Assembly (NCBI GenBank): GCA_948999435.1
Contig: CARJCM010000007.1
Span: forward strand, 1 to 36,123
Origin: an uncultured Bacilli bacterium
GTDB taxonomy: Bacteria > Bacillota_I > Bacilli_A > RF39 > UBA660
Direction of reading: 5' to 3'
Length of the DNA stretch: 36,123 bases
The notes beneath the pieces were generated by a model. It did no database searches. It was not told the origin of the DNA and saw only the letters and a program-made list of their open reading frames with translations. A program made the translations under genes and the position numbers. Positions 1 through 8,300 of this stretch are shown piece by piece (the stretch's first letter is position 1; every line of letters begins with the position of its first letter).

Positions 1-317
1 AAACTTTTATCATATATTAATAAATTTTTATCATCCAGTTCTTTTTTTAATTCAATTAAAAACTTTAATTTACCACTTTTATACTCTTTTAAATAATATA
101 AATTATCCAAATATATTTTAGCAATATCTAAACTTACTTTATAATTAAGCATAACATATTCTAAAGTTTTAACATCATAATCAAAAAACAATTTCTTTTT
201 TAATTCTAAAAAAGTAAAAAATTTTAAATTATAAATTTTTTTATCATCACTTAACTTTTTTAATATATATTTTTTATTACTATTGCTAGTAATAATTATT
301 TTGACATCTTTATTCAT
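1..317 (-). CDS. Possible PD-(D/E)XK / AddB-like nuclease-helicase, N-terminus only (partial)
   Basis: An open frame begins with ATG at 317, preceded by the site GGAGAAGGA, and runs off the left edge, giving about 105 residues (starts MNKDVKIIITSNSNKKYIL). The text alternates short hydrophobic strands with lysine-rich helices. The pattern 'LKFFTFLELKKKLFFDYD' followed by 'TLEYVML' and a repeated Leu/Lys helix resembles the inactive-helicase N-terminus of AddB/RexB-type proteins in low-GC Bacillota, where it opens a protein of about 800-1000 residues with a C-terminal PD-(D/E)XK nuclease. None of the catalytic parts lie inside the window, so the family call rests on resemblance only. The next upstream gene is tRNA-Asn, separated by a terminator, so it is probably a separate transcript. 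Confidence 0.4.
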   Translation of the reverse strand, partial: MNKDVKIIITSNSNKKYILKKLSDDKKIYNLKFFTFLELKKKLFFDYDVKTLEYVMLNYKVSLDIAKIYLDNLYYLKEYKSGKLKFLIELKKELDDKNLLIYDKS

Positions 318-384
318 AATAAATTCCTTCTCCTACTATTTTAACATACATTTTATCTATATTAATAGCTTTTTTAAGAAAAAG

Positions 385-405
385 AAAAAAGTCTAGAAAC
401 TAGAC
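385..405 (-). terminator. Intrinsic terminator after tRNA-Asn
   Basis: A perfect 6-bp stem GTCTAG/CTAGAC with a 3-base loop (391-405) is followed on the minus strand by six T. It lies 14 bases past the CCA end of the tRNA. Confidence 0.8.
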
Positions 406-418
406 TTAATAACTCAAA

Positions 419-494
419 TGGCGCTCGTTGTAGGACTCGAACCTACGACCTAACGGTTAACAGCCGTGCGCTCTACCGACTGAGCTAAACGAGC
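419..494 (-). tRNA. tRNA-Asn (anticodon GTT)
   Basis: On the minus strand a 7-bp acceptor stem GCTCGTT/AACGAGC, a D arm with AGCTCAGTCGGTAGAGC, an anticodon loop CTGTTAA with anticodon GTT, and a T arm GTAGG-TTCGAGT-CCTAC fold as a 76-base tRNA. The discriminator is G and the CCA end is encoded (419-421). The outermost anticodon-stem pair is a C/T mismatch, the other four pairs are intact. It reads asparagine codons AAY, which are very common in the surface proteins of this window. It has its own promoter and terminator, so it is a single-gene transcript. Confidence 0.97.
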
Positions 495-505
495 AGTACT
501 ACTAA

Positions 506-534
506 AGTATATAAAATATTATGCCAAAAGTCAA
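506..534 (-). promoter_or_regulatory. Sigma-A type promoter of tRNA-Asn
   Basis: Minus strand TTGACT (529-534), 17-base spacer, TATACT (506-511). The expected start lies a few bases before the tRNA 5' end at 494. Confidence 0.8.
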
Positions 535-765
535 TAATTTTATAACTAAAAATAATCAAAAATCACAAAAAACGCTCAAATTATTAATTTTTAAACCTCC
601 TCTTTCAATTATTTTAATATAATTTCCTTTATTTTATCAAAAAAATCAATTCAATTAATATCTTATCTTTTATTAGGAACACTTATTGCTCACACCACCT
701 AAAAACAATTAACCCCTATAACTTAAAGGCCAAGTTATATTCATAATATAACATACATCAAATTC
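535..765 (-). other. Gene-free AT-rich interval with an orphan Shine-Dalgarno sequence
   Basis: No open frame of convincing length is found on either strand. On the minus strand an excellent ribosome binding site, GAAAGAGGAGGT (about 595-606), is followed by stops in all frames within 15 codons, so it serves no visible gene. A hairpin with 8-bp arms GTTATATT/AATATAAC lies at 734-752. A weaker 5-bp stem TTAGG/CCTAA at 673-702 encloses TGGTG. The interval may be the remains of a lost gene and its leader; nothing shows what that gene was. Confidence 0.4.
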
Positions 766-790
766 AAAAAAAAATTCCAAAATCGGAATT
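766..790 (-). terminator. Intrinsic terminator of the surface/pilus locus
   Basis: Stem AATTCC/GGAATT (773-778 with 785-790) and 6-base loop, followed on the minus strand by about ten T. It starts directly after the stop codon at 795, so it ends the transcript of the VirB2-like gene. Confidence 0.75.
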
Positions 791-794
791 CTTA

Positions 795-1211
795 TTATTC
801 AGTTTTTGTTGCTTGGAAGCCACTACAACCAGTATCTTTGTTCCAAGTGCCACTATGACTAGTACAATGAGATTCAGCAGTAGTTTGACACTTACCAGGA
901 CTACTAATACATGTAGCACATACATCATACTCGCCTTTAACTTCTTGGAAGCCATCTACTAACTTGAAGATAGTTGCAACTAAAGTTGGAATAAAGAATA
1001 TAACAATACCTGCTACAGCTCTCATAGCAAGAGATTTAATAGCTTTCTTAATTTCATCATCTTTACTTGCTACTACAGCTTTTCCTAAATCTATCATACC
1101 AAATAAAATTATTAAAATTGGAATAACTATTTTAAATACCATTAAAACCCAACCTAAGATTTGCCATACTCCCCATAAATCAGAACAAACTGATGGTGCC
1201 ATTGTTAACAT
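795..1211 (-). CDS. Two-helix membrane protein, VirB2/TrbC-like, with Cys-rich tail
   Basis: About 138 residues. I place the start at the third Met of the open frame (1211) because GAGG is then 8 bases upstream; two earlier codons are possible. Two hydrophobic segments (about residues 15-36 and 65-88) flank a short charged loop 'ASKDDEIKKAIKS'. This is the layout of VirB2/TrbC-type pilins and of small membrane proteins common in Bacillota. The tail from about residue 98 carries six cysteines and many Ser/Thr, so it is probably outside the cell and disulfide bonded. It is the last gene after cpaF- and tad-like genes, but it has its own near-consensus promoter, as expected for an abundant structural subunit. 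Whether it is the pilin of this machine is an inference; no prepilin-type cleavage motif is visible. Confidence 0.5.
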   Translation of the reverse strand: MLTMAPSVCSDLWGVWQILGWVLMVFKIVIPILIILFGMIDLGKAVVASKDDEIKKAIKSLAMRAVAGIVIFFIPTLVATIFKLVDGFQEVKGEYDVCATCISSPGKCQTTAESHCTSHSGTWNKDTGCSGFQATKTE

Positions 1212-1241
1212 ACACATTTCCTCGCTTTCTTATCTATATTA

Positions 1242-1270
1242 ATTTTATCTAAATCTATGTTAAATGTCAA
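1242..1270 (-). promoter_or_regulatory. Strong sigma-A type promoter of the VirB2-like gene
   Basis: Minus strand TTGACA (1265-1270), 17-base spacer, TAAAAT (1242-1247), about 31 bases before the chosen start codon. It separates the last gene from the rest of the locus and would allow a higher dose of its product. Confidence 0.75.
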
Positions 1271-1299
1271 GTTTTTAACTAACTTTATGTAAAAATATG

Positions 1300-2094
1300 T
1301 TAACCACTCGCACTCATTAATATTAACACAGATATAACAAGTAATACCATTACTCCTACTCCTGTAGTAATAAGCATACTCATCGTTTTTGATTCCATTT
1401 TATCTAAACGATTCTTATATTTAGTTTCTCTTGCTTTTTGTTGTAGATTTGAAATAGTTTTAGAGAATGCTATTAATTGTTCTTGTTTACGCTCTTGTCT
1501 TCCCAAACTAAGACGATATAGTAAACGCATCATTCTCATTGAATCTCTAACTGGATATTGTCTTGCAAAATCCATATAAGGTTCAATAGTATCATCACCA
1601 GCATTTATTCTATTGATTAATTGTTTTAAACCATCTTTAAATATATCTGGTGCATCATCTAAAGATTTACCAATTGCCACTGGCACAGTATAATGTTGAA
1701 TCAATATTTCAAGTCCTTTTAAATAATATGGAAGCATTGTATCTATTTCATGCAAATGCTTTTTATAATATCCTTTTAAATTTATATAGTCTAATTTGAA
1801 GAAAGCAAATCCCACTACTAAAATAACTATAAAATAAAGATATGACATATTTTTTAAAACTAGACAAAATACCACCAGCATAATAATTAAAGAATTCTGT
1901 AATCTTTTATTAAATAGAATATCAGCATTAACCGAATCTCTATATTTAGCTTTTACGTAAAATTCATAATCACTTTCTTTTAATTTACGAAAATACATTT
2001 CGTTATCTGCAATCAGTTTACTAATACTAATTCTACCACTTTTAGATAGAATATAGAAAACAATAATTGCTACAACCGCCAATTCTATTTGCAT
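1300..2094 (-). CDS. TadC/GspF-like inner membrane platform protein
   Basis: 264 residues. There is a hydrophobic N-terminus (residues 1-17), a hairpin of two membrane segments at about 68-100, a soluble helical region of about 130 residues, and a final membrane helix at about 238-262. This is the arrangement of the TadC half of type II/IV secretion F proteins, which form the membrane platform turned by the CpaF-type ATPase. The soluble part holds the helical F-domain pattern ('YYLKGLEILIQHYTVPVAIG' and 'DSMRMMRLLYRLSLGRQE'). Its ATG overlaps the stop of the preceding tadB-like gene by one base (TAATG), so the two are translationally coupled and probably pair, as TadB and TadC do. Sequence identity to characterised TadC cannot be judged by eye. 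Confidence 0.65.
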   Translation of the reverse strand: MQIELAVVAIIVFYILSKSGRISISKLIADNEMYFRKLKESDYEFYVKAKYRDSVNADILFNKRLQNSLIIMLVVFCLVLKNMSYLYFIVILVVGFAFFKLDYINLKGYYKKHLHEIDTMLPYYLKGLEILIQHYTVPVAIGKSLDDAPDIFKDGLKQLINRINAGDDTIEPYMDFARQYPVRDSMRMMRLLYRLSLGRQERKQEQLIAFSKTISNLQQKARETKYKNRLDKMESKTMSMLITTGVGVMVLLVISVLILMSASG

Positions 2095-2990
2095 TATTCT
2101 ACCCCCACATTATCATTATAATATTTCTCGCCATTAAGTAAAAAATAACTATTAATAATTATAATCGCATGAAGAACTAAATGCGCATACCATAAATCTA
2201 AAAGTAACATATAATTCTTTCTTCCAAGTAAAACTTGCATAACCATAACAAGTAGGAACAATACACAAGCGAAAGTAATAAACTTAGTATGAAATTGCTT
2301 ACGGTCCATTTGATCTCTATATACACCTTCTACTAAGGCATCTATATCCATACTCATATTTTCTAAAGCTTCTCCAGAATCTTTAGCACCTTCTTTAGTA
2401 ATCTGTAAGAATAATTGATGCATATTTTTAACCATATAATAAGGATATTTCTCGTTAAAATACTCAATAGATTCATCAATAGTACCATTTTGATAAGACA
2501 TATTAATCATAACTTTTAAATCTTCCAAAACTGGATCTTCAAGTATTCCCGAATCTCTAACACCCTCAAGAGATTTAACGAAACTTTGAGTTGTATTAAA
2601 TTCCATAATTACATTAGTAGTATAAACTTGAATTTGTTCAAATATATATTCACTATATATTCTTTTACTTCTAAGCCAAGCCAAATACGGCACAAAAGCT
2701 ACAGCTATACCACCATAAATTATAACCATTAAGAAATTATAGAAATATAGGAATGCTACTCCCCCCGCAAAACCACCCAAGATTACTATTTGTAAAATGT
2801 AATCTTTTGTCGTATAGTTTTGTTTCAAGTCTTTCATTTTCGCACTAATTGTTTGAAAACTATAAGGAGCATATTTTGAATATACTTTTTCGAATTGTAA
2901 TTTAAGAAAATTATAAAAAGATTCTGTCCCATCATTTTTTCGATAAATGATTACAAATAAAGCTATTACAAACCAAATAACTAACTCCAT
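2094..2990 (-). CDS. TadB-like type II/IV secretion F-family platform protein
   Basis: 298 residues. A short N-terminal membrane segment (2-14) is followed by a paired hydrophobic block (about 65-105), a helical soluble domain (about 110-225) and two C-terminal membrane helices (about 235-290). The soluble part has the F-domain signature of paired amphipathic helices ending in 'LFLQITKEGAKDSGEALENM', typical of TadB. It follows the cpaF-like gene after 14 bases and overlaps the tadC-like gene by one base. In Tad systems TadB and TadC form the inner membrane platform for pilus assembly. No partner for an outer membrane is present, as expected in a single-membrane cell. Confidence 0.7.
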   Translation of the reverse strand: MELVIWFVIALFVIIYRKNDGTESFYNFLKLQFEKVYSKYAPYSFQTISAKMKDLKQNYTTKDYILQIVILGGFAGGVAFLYFYNFLMVIIYGGIAVAFVPYLAWLRSKRIYSEYIFEQIQVYTTNVIMEFNTTQSFVKSLEGVRDSGILEDPVLEDLKVMINMSYQNGTIDESIEYFNEKYPYYMVKNMHQLFLQITKEGAKDSGEALENMSMDIDALVEGVYRDQMDRKQFHTKFITFACVLFLLVMVMQVLLGRKNYMLLLDLWYAHLVLHAIIIINSYFLLNGEKYYNDNVGVE

Positions 2991-3004
2991 TCTACTTCCT
3001 CCTT

Positions 3005-4093
3005 TTATAAAGTTTCTATTTCTTCTTGCTGTTTATTTTTTAAATGAAATAAATCTTCTTCTAGCTTAACTCCTTGAATAGCCAAATAATTTCTCAAATA
3101 TTTAGTCGGATTATTTAATGTAAATCTTCCATCCAAAGTTTTTTGAAAAATTGTATTAACCTGCGGTTTATTTTCATCATCAACATAAAATTCACATATC
3201 TCCATAATTTCACGTTGAAAACGACCTAATTTTTCACTCATATAACCCTTTACATAAATACCAATTTGCACATATCGATGAATTGTTGTAATAAATTGTT
3301 CAACATCTATATTTGATTCAATTAAACTATACATACGCATTGGTATCAAAGCAGCTTTATCAGAGTGGATAGTAGAAATTATATGGTGTCCTGAAGATAT
3401 CGAGTTACGAACAGCCATAACAGCTTCTGCACTACGAACCTCAGATAATAATATCCATATTGGATTTTGTCTCATACAAGTAACCAATACTTCTGAATAA
3501 GAAGCGATATTATTTGTTTTCATCGCTACAATATCACGATGTGGAAAAATTCTATCCAAGTGTAATTCTAAAGTATCTTCAATTGTAATAATTTTCTCAT
3601 TTTCTTTTGTTGTACTAGCTAGATATTTAACCAGCTCTGTTTTACCAGAACCAGTTTCTCCACTAACTATAATATTTGCATGGCCTTGTACACAATTAAG
3701 TAAAAAATCAAGCAAATCTGCACTAACATATTCTTCATTTAAGAGTTTTTCTCTATTCAAACGAATCTTTGCTGGTGTTTTACGTATTACCAGTGCAACT
3801 CCATTAGTAGCAATGGAATCATGAACAAAGTTTAAACGTAATTCAGTACTTTCAGCATCTAAAAAAGGATGTGCCATATTGAATGTTTTTCCCATTACAT
3901 TTGAACATTGAAATGCCAATTTTTCAATTAAAGCATTATTAATATCTGGGCTTTCTACCCTATAAACACCTTTAGATAAAGATTTAAGCCATAATTGACC
4001 ACCATTAGTATAGGAAATATCCGTAATATCATCTATATCTAAATATTCTTTTAAAGGTCCAAAATCAATTTGAGAAAATATTGCATCATTCAA
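3005..4093 (-). CDS. CpaF/TadA-like secretion ATPase
   Basis: 362 residues. The P-loop GETGSGKTE lies at about 145-153, preceded by the usual N-terminal domain with 'RLNFVHDSIATNGVALVIRK'. An Asp box region follows ('IITIEDTLELHL', about 168-179), then a Walker B-like segment 'IWILLSEVRSAEA' and the His box 'SGHHIISTIHSD' (about 234-245). These mark the VirB11/CpaF family of hexameric ATPases that power Tad pili and type IV secretion. The usual 'GE(I/V)R' is SEVR here, a mild change. At 362 residues it lacks the long N-terminal FHA-type region of many TadA proteins. It lies between the cpaB-like and tadB-like genes, the order found in Tad loci, and should supply energy for the whole locus. 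Confidence 0.9.
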   Translation of the reverse strand: MNDAIFSQIDFGPLKEYLDIDDITDISYTNGGQLWLKSLSKGVYRVESPDINNALIEKLAFQCSNVMGKTFNMAHPFLDAESTELRLNFVHDSIATNGVALVIRKTPAKIRLNREKLLNEEYVSADLLDFLLNCVQGHANIIVSGETGSGKTELVKYLASTTKENEKIITIEDTLELHLDRIFPHRDIVAMKTNNIASYSEVLVTCMRQNPIWILLSEVRSAEAVMAVRNSISSGHHIISTIHSDKAALIPMRMYSLIESNIDVEQFITTIHRYVQIGIYVKGYMSEKLGRFQREIMEICEFYVDDENKPQVNTIFQKTLDGRFTLNNPTKYLRNYLAIQGVKLEEDLFHLKNKQQEEIETL

Positions 4094-4125
4094 AATATGT
4101 CACCTCCTTTATTCTTTATTCTTTT

Positions 4126-4953
4126 TTATTGTTCAGGTACTGATTCGTCAGGTACTTCCTCAGTATATGAAAGTATCAAATTCATCATATAATTACTATC
4201 TACTCTTGTCTCCCCTGGTGTAGAAGTATATGATGCATTACCAGGCATAGGTATCAATTCCACTCTTGATTCCCCTAATAATATTGCTTTTGTTAAAAGC
4301 ATAAATAAATTAATACCATCTTGAACATTAGGACAAGCAAATTGTAATTCTGCTGGAGTTCCAACTGTTGCTCCTCCAAAAACATTTTGTCCTTTATTAT
4401 CAACAACAGCCATTATTTCTAATTTACTAACTAATTTAGCAAATATAAGTTTACCATCACTACTAGTCATTCTTGCATAAATATCAATAAAATCACCTGG
4501 CATCATTGAATTACCATAAGTAGTATGAATATCAACTGGTATACTAACAGGACTATGATTATCTGGCATATTCTTTAAATAATTACCATTAACCGAAGCA
4601 CATTTAACTACTTGCTCTTTATGGAAGAAGCCTCCTGCTGGTATACTTGTATTTACAGCTACACAAAAAGGATCATTAGCACTAATTAAATTAGCATTAC
4701 TTCTTATAATTGTACTCTTTTTATCAGTAACCATACTAGATAAAACCTCAGTTTGTGTTATCAAATCACTAGTTATAGGTGTCCTACCATATATAGCTTT
4801 TTTAGCTACAGGTACATTTATTGTACTTACCGCCGTTTTAACACGATAATTATATCCAATATAAAGTACAATAAGACCTAGTAACACACCAATAATAGTA
4901 ACAGTATTTTTATTTGAAAAGAATCTTTTAAAAGTTGTTACAATATTTCCCAT
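4126..4953 (-). CDS. CpaB-like SAF-domain protein
   Basis: 275 residues with one N-terminal membrane helix (about 17-35) and the bulk outside. A SAF-type segment at about 45-110 ('VPVAKKAIYGRTPITSDLIT') is followed by the CpaB/RcpC-type domain (about 120-230), including 'SMMPGDFIDIYARMTSSDG', which matches the 'v.pGdrVDv' pattern of the family. In Tad systems CpaB/RcpC is an accessory exported protein thought to contact the cell wall or the pilus. It starts behind GGAGG and lies 12 bases past the preceding gene and 32 bases before the CpaF-like gene. The tail is acidic. The identification is good at family level; its exact role in a single-membrane cell is not known. Confidence 0.8.
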   Translation of the reverse strand: MGNIVTTFKRFFSNKNTVTIIGVLLGLIVLYIGYNYRVKTAVSTINVPVAKKAIYGRTPITSDLITQTEVLSSMVTDKKSTIIRSNANLISANDPFCVAVNTSIPAGGFFHKEQVVKCASVNGNYLKNMPDNHSPVSIPVDIHTTYGNSMMPGDFIDIYARMTSSDGKLIFAKLVSKLEIMAVVDNKGQNVFGGATVGTPAELQFACPNVQDGINLFMLLTKAILLGESRVELIPMPGNASYTSTPGETRVDSNYMMNLILSYTEEVPDESVPEQ

Positions 4954-4964
4954 TTTATCCTCCT

Positions 4965-5378
4965 TTATTCGCCAACTTCAATGGCATGAATTTGTATTAT
5001 AGCATCTACTCTTGTTGTAACATCATAGTCAGATGGAGAAATAAAGTTAGTACCACTATGACTCTTTACTTCTACACTAACTTTAGGTGGAGCTTCATAC
5101 ATTTCATAGAAATTAATTTCATAAGTATCAGTAGAACTCATATTCTCAGCCATCATTCTTGTGAATACTTCCATAAATTTCTCTTTGTTCATCTTAACTT
5201 CATTATAATCTCTATAATAACCATAATCAACTGCTTCTAACATTGAAGCCTCAACTATTTCTTTAGTCGCATAATGATCTTGTGTAGAGGTGGTAGTAAG
5301 ACCATTAACTGATATCATTAGTCCTACTATTGCAACACCCAATAAAACTAACCAATAACCCCAATATGAACTTTGCAT
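4965..5378 (-). CDS. Small single-pass membrane protein of the Tad-like locus (TadE-like topology)
   Basis: 137 residues. One hydrophobic helix at about 6-26 is followed directly by a polar ectodomain rich in Tyr, Glu and Met with no cysteine. Such a layout, an N-terminal helix leading into a small soluble domain with 'TTRVDAIIQIHAIEV' at the end, is that of TadE/TadF-type minor pseudopilins, but I see no prepilin peptidase site (G followed by E at +5) that would settle it. It sits between the Cys-rich giant and the cpaB-like gene with short gaps (18 and 11 bases) and a clear AGGAGG-type site, so it belongs to the same transcript. I do not recognise the family with certainty. A minor pilin or an assembly chaperone are both possible. 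Confidence 0.6.
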   Translation of the reverse strand: MQSSYWGYWLVLLGVAIVGLMISVNGLTTTSTQDHYATKEIVEASMLEAVDYGYYRDYNEVKMNKEKFMEVFTRMMAENMSSTDTYEINFYEMYEAPPKVSVEVKSHSGTNFISPSDYDVTTRVDAIIQIHAIEVGE

Positions 5379-5396
5379 TTGTTTTTTCCTCCTCTA

Positions 5397-8300
5397 CTAC
5401 TTCCAAGCTGGACCAATCATATCTTCTTCTGAATATGCATTTGGCCATAAACTAAAGTAATCTGAATTGTCACCATAACGATATCCCTCATCAGCTATTA
5501 AACTATTATTATTAACTACATTTCCAAATTCACCAGTGATTAAATCATCAATAAATGTACTATAGCAAACTATTTCTTCAATACCATTTCGATTTTCACA
5601 AGAAACAGTTTTATTAGAATATCCACCATCATCAATAACACTATTATTATATTTCTTTATCTCCCTAGCACTTGAAGGAGTAAGTGTTATACTAAGTATA
5701 GGCTCCTCATCATAAATTGAATTACCCTTTTCTTCAATTTCAGTAACCGTAGATAAAGCTTTGCCTGTTTTTGTTACATCCCAGTTATAAGATTTTGTTC
5801 CATTTGGGAATAAATTATTTAATGAAACTACTTTTTCAAATATTGAAGAACCAGCCCCTGAATCATAAATGCATCCAAGGCCGATACAATCTGCAATACA
5901 ATCTGTACCATCACAATAATCATCACAATTTGGGCCAATACAATTTGCAATACAATCATCATCACAGTCATCATCAAAATCACAAACCCAACCAGTAGTC
6001 TTTGTAATATTAACTAAATATGAACAATTATAATCTAGAACATTAGGATCAGCAACAGCTGTACTACTACCAACATAACGTCCCAAATTATCTTTAGGTG
6101 CTTGATTATAGAACTCTCCAAGATTTTCTATTTTAACTTGATATTTATAAATTTCACGTTCTCTATTTAACGCAACAGGTAGTTTATTTTCTAAAGCAAC
6201 ATTATCGTCACCTTTCTCAGTAGTAATCTCACCAGTTGGATAAACATTATAGAATAATGTTGCTGGCTTATAATTAGCAGTCAATCCTGAAGTGACTTTT
6301 TTATATCTAGCATCAGATACTCGCTCTGGAGTAACAGAGCAAATTCCACTAGCTTTACAATAAACATAGCTTATTGAAGTATACTGGTACCCATTATTTG
6401 AATTATTACATTGCTCATAATTTTGATCAGATAACTGACCTTTTCTATTTTCAAAGCCATTAGAGCTTATAGAAGAATTACAATACCAAGAACTATTAGA
6501 AATTCCAGAAACACTTTTTTCCATTTCACCGATATGATTATTCAACATATTCATATAATCGTCTTCAGAATAATCATAATAAACATCTGGATCATAATTT
6601 ATTTCTGTATCCCAGCCATTCGTACAATCATCATACTCTTTAAGAATAGCTTCATAATGATCTTGCGCATCTTCTAATGCTTTTAAAGCTTTTGCCTTTT
6701 CTCCATCAATATAAGCTTGAAGTTCTGGTATACCTTTTGGAGTATCTAAAGTATATATTGTACATGATTTACTAGAACATCCACCAGTACAAGCTCCACT
6801 AGGTTTAACAGTACAAGACTTACCAGAAGTTCGTCCTGCAGAGTGAGGATTAATATCTGATGAAATAGATTTAGAGCTTTCATTAGTGCCCATATACCCT
6901 GTTAAAGTTCCATTTTCCTCAGATTGACTAGTGATATAATAATATTGATATGTATATTGTTCTGTATGTGCACCAGTTAAAAAATCAGAATAAGAATATC
7001 CACAACTACATGTTCCAGGACTAGCACTAGTTGCATAACTACCATGATCTTCTTCTTTTGCAGCTAATGATGCTTTCTCCCAATCTTTATATGTGTTATA
7101 AGCATTAATAACAGCAATTTGAGCTTCCAAAACATCTTTATTATATTTTTCTCTATCAATTGTATTTGTATAACATACTTTTGTGCCTTCTACTTTAGCT
7201 TTAAAGGTAAAATATCTACCAGCATTTACAAGTTTTGCTGTAGGCATTGTCATAACATAATCTTCTTTACAAGATACAGTACAATAACTATTTGACTTCA
7301 TATCAGCTAAAGTATAAGTATTATCTTTTTGATCTTTTACTCCATCAATATTAGCATTATTTTTATATGTTCCATCACCATTGTTCGCAGCTAACTGATC
7401 TACTTTATTTACAAAACAAGCTTTAACACTAGAAGCATCTGGATTATCTTTACCAGGCCCCAAAATACTTACTTCGTGATCATCTAACGTTGAAACAATA
7501 AGGTCTCCTTGTTCATCACAACATTCAAATTCATCTACATAAGTATCACAACTTAAATCACACTCTAATGTATACTTTTCACAATCATCCTCATTACCTA
7601 ATTTACAAGAAGCATCTAACCAAGCGCATACTCCGCAATTAGATTCTTTAAGTTCTGTACATTCATCACTATTAATATCTTCACTTTCAACACAAGCTTC
7701 AATTAAATCATCACAACTACAAGCTTCAATTAAATATGTTTCATTAGGGCTTTCCCAAGGAGTAGCTGCTGGACCGCCTTGTCTTTTCTCAATTCCAATA
7801 TATCTTTGCGAATTAGCAGTATCGGAGTACCAAACAACTCCAACATAATCACCAAATTGGCTTTCTAAACCTGACTCATAACTTCCATCAATTGCATATT
7901 TTATTGGAGTTTGTCCACATTTTAAAATATCAACAGATGAATCAGTTGAAGACTCCCACCCTTCAAAATGAGCAGTAATTTTAATCTCAACCTCTTGATT
8001 TTCAGGAATAACTCCCAACTCAACTAAATCTTTTCCCAAAATATTTGCAACTTCTTCCTTGCTTCCATAAACTGTACTTCCGTTAATTTCAATTTTAGAA
8101 ATATAAGATGTTAACCCATCATATTGAGTTCCCTCTGCAAATTTAATTCCATTATTATTAGCATTAATCATAAACTTATTTTTATTAGCTTTTGAAAAAT
8201 TAGTTAATTTAAGTGTATGAACAACATCTTTCTGAGCAAAAACATTGCCTTCTGAAACAGTAGTTTTTTCTACCTCTCCAGCTGTTGCATTTAGATTTTC

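Noticed and set aside
673..702. A functional T-box before the tRNA
   Set aside because: The invariant ACC after TGG is missing, no stem I or terminator follows, and no gene lies downstream. Kept only as a weak note under the orphan ribosome binding site.
5771..5998. Plus-strand open frame rich in His and Asn opposite the Asp/Cys block
   Set aside because: It is the complement of the repetitive Asp/Cys codons of the giant surface gene, has no ribosome binding site, and its composition follows from the opposite strand.
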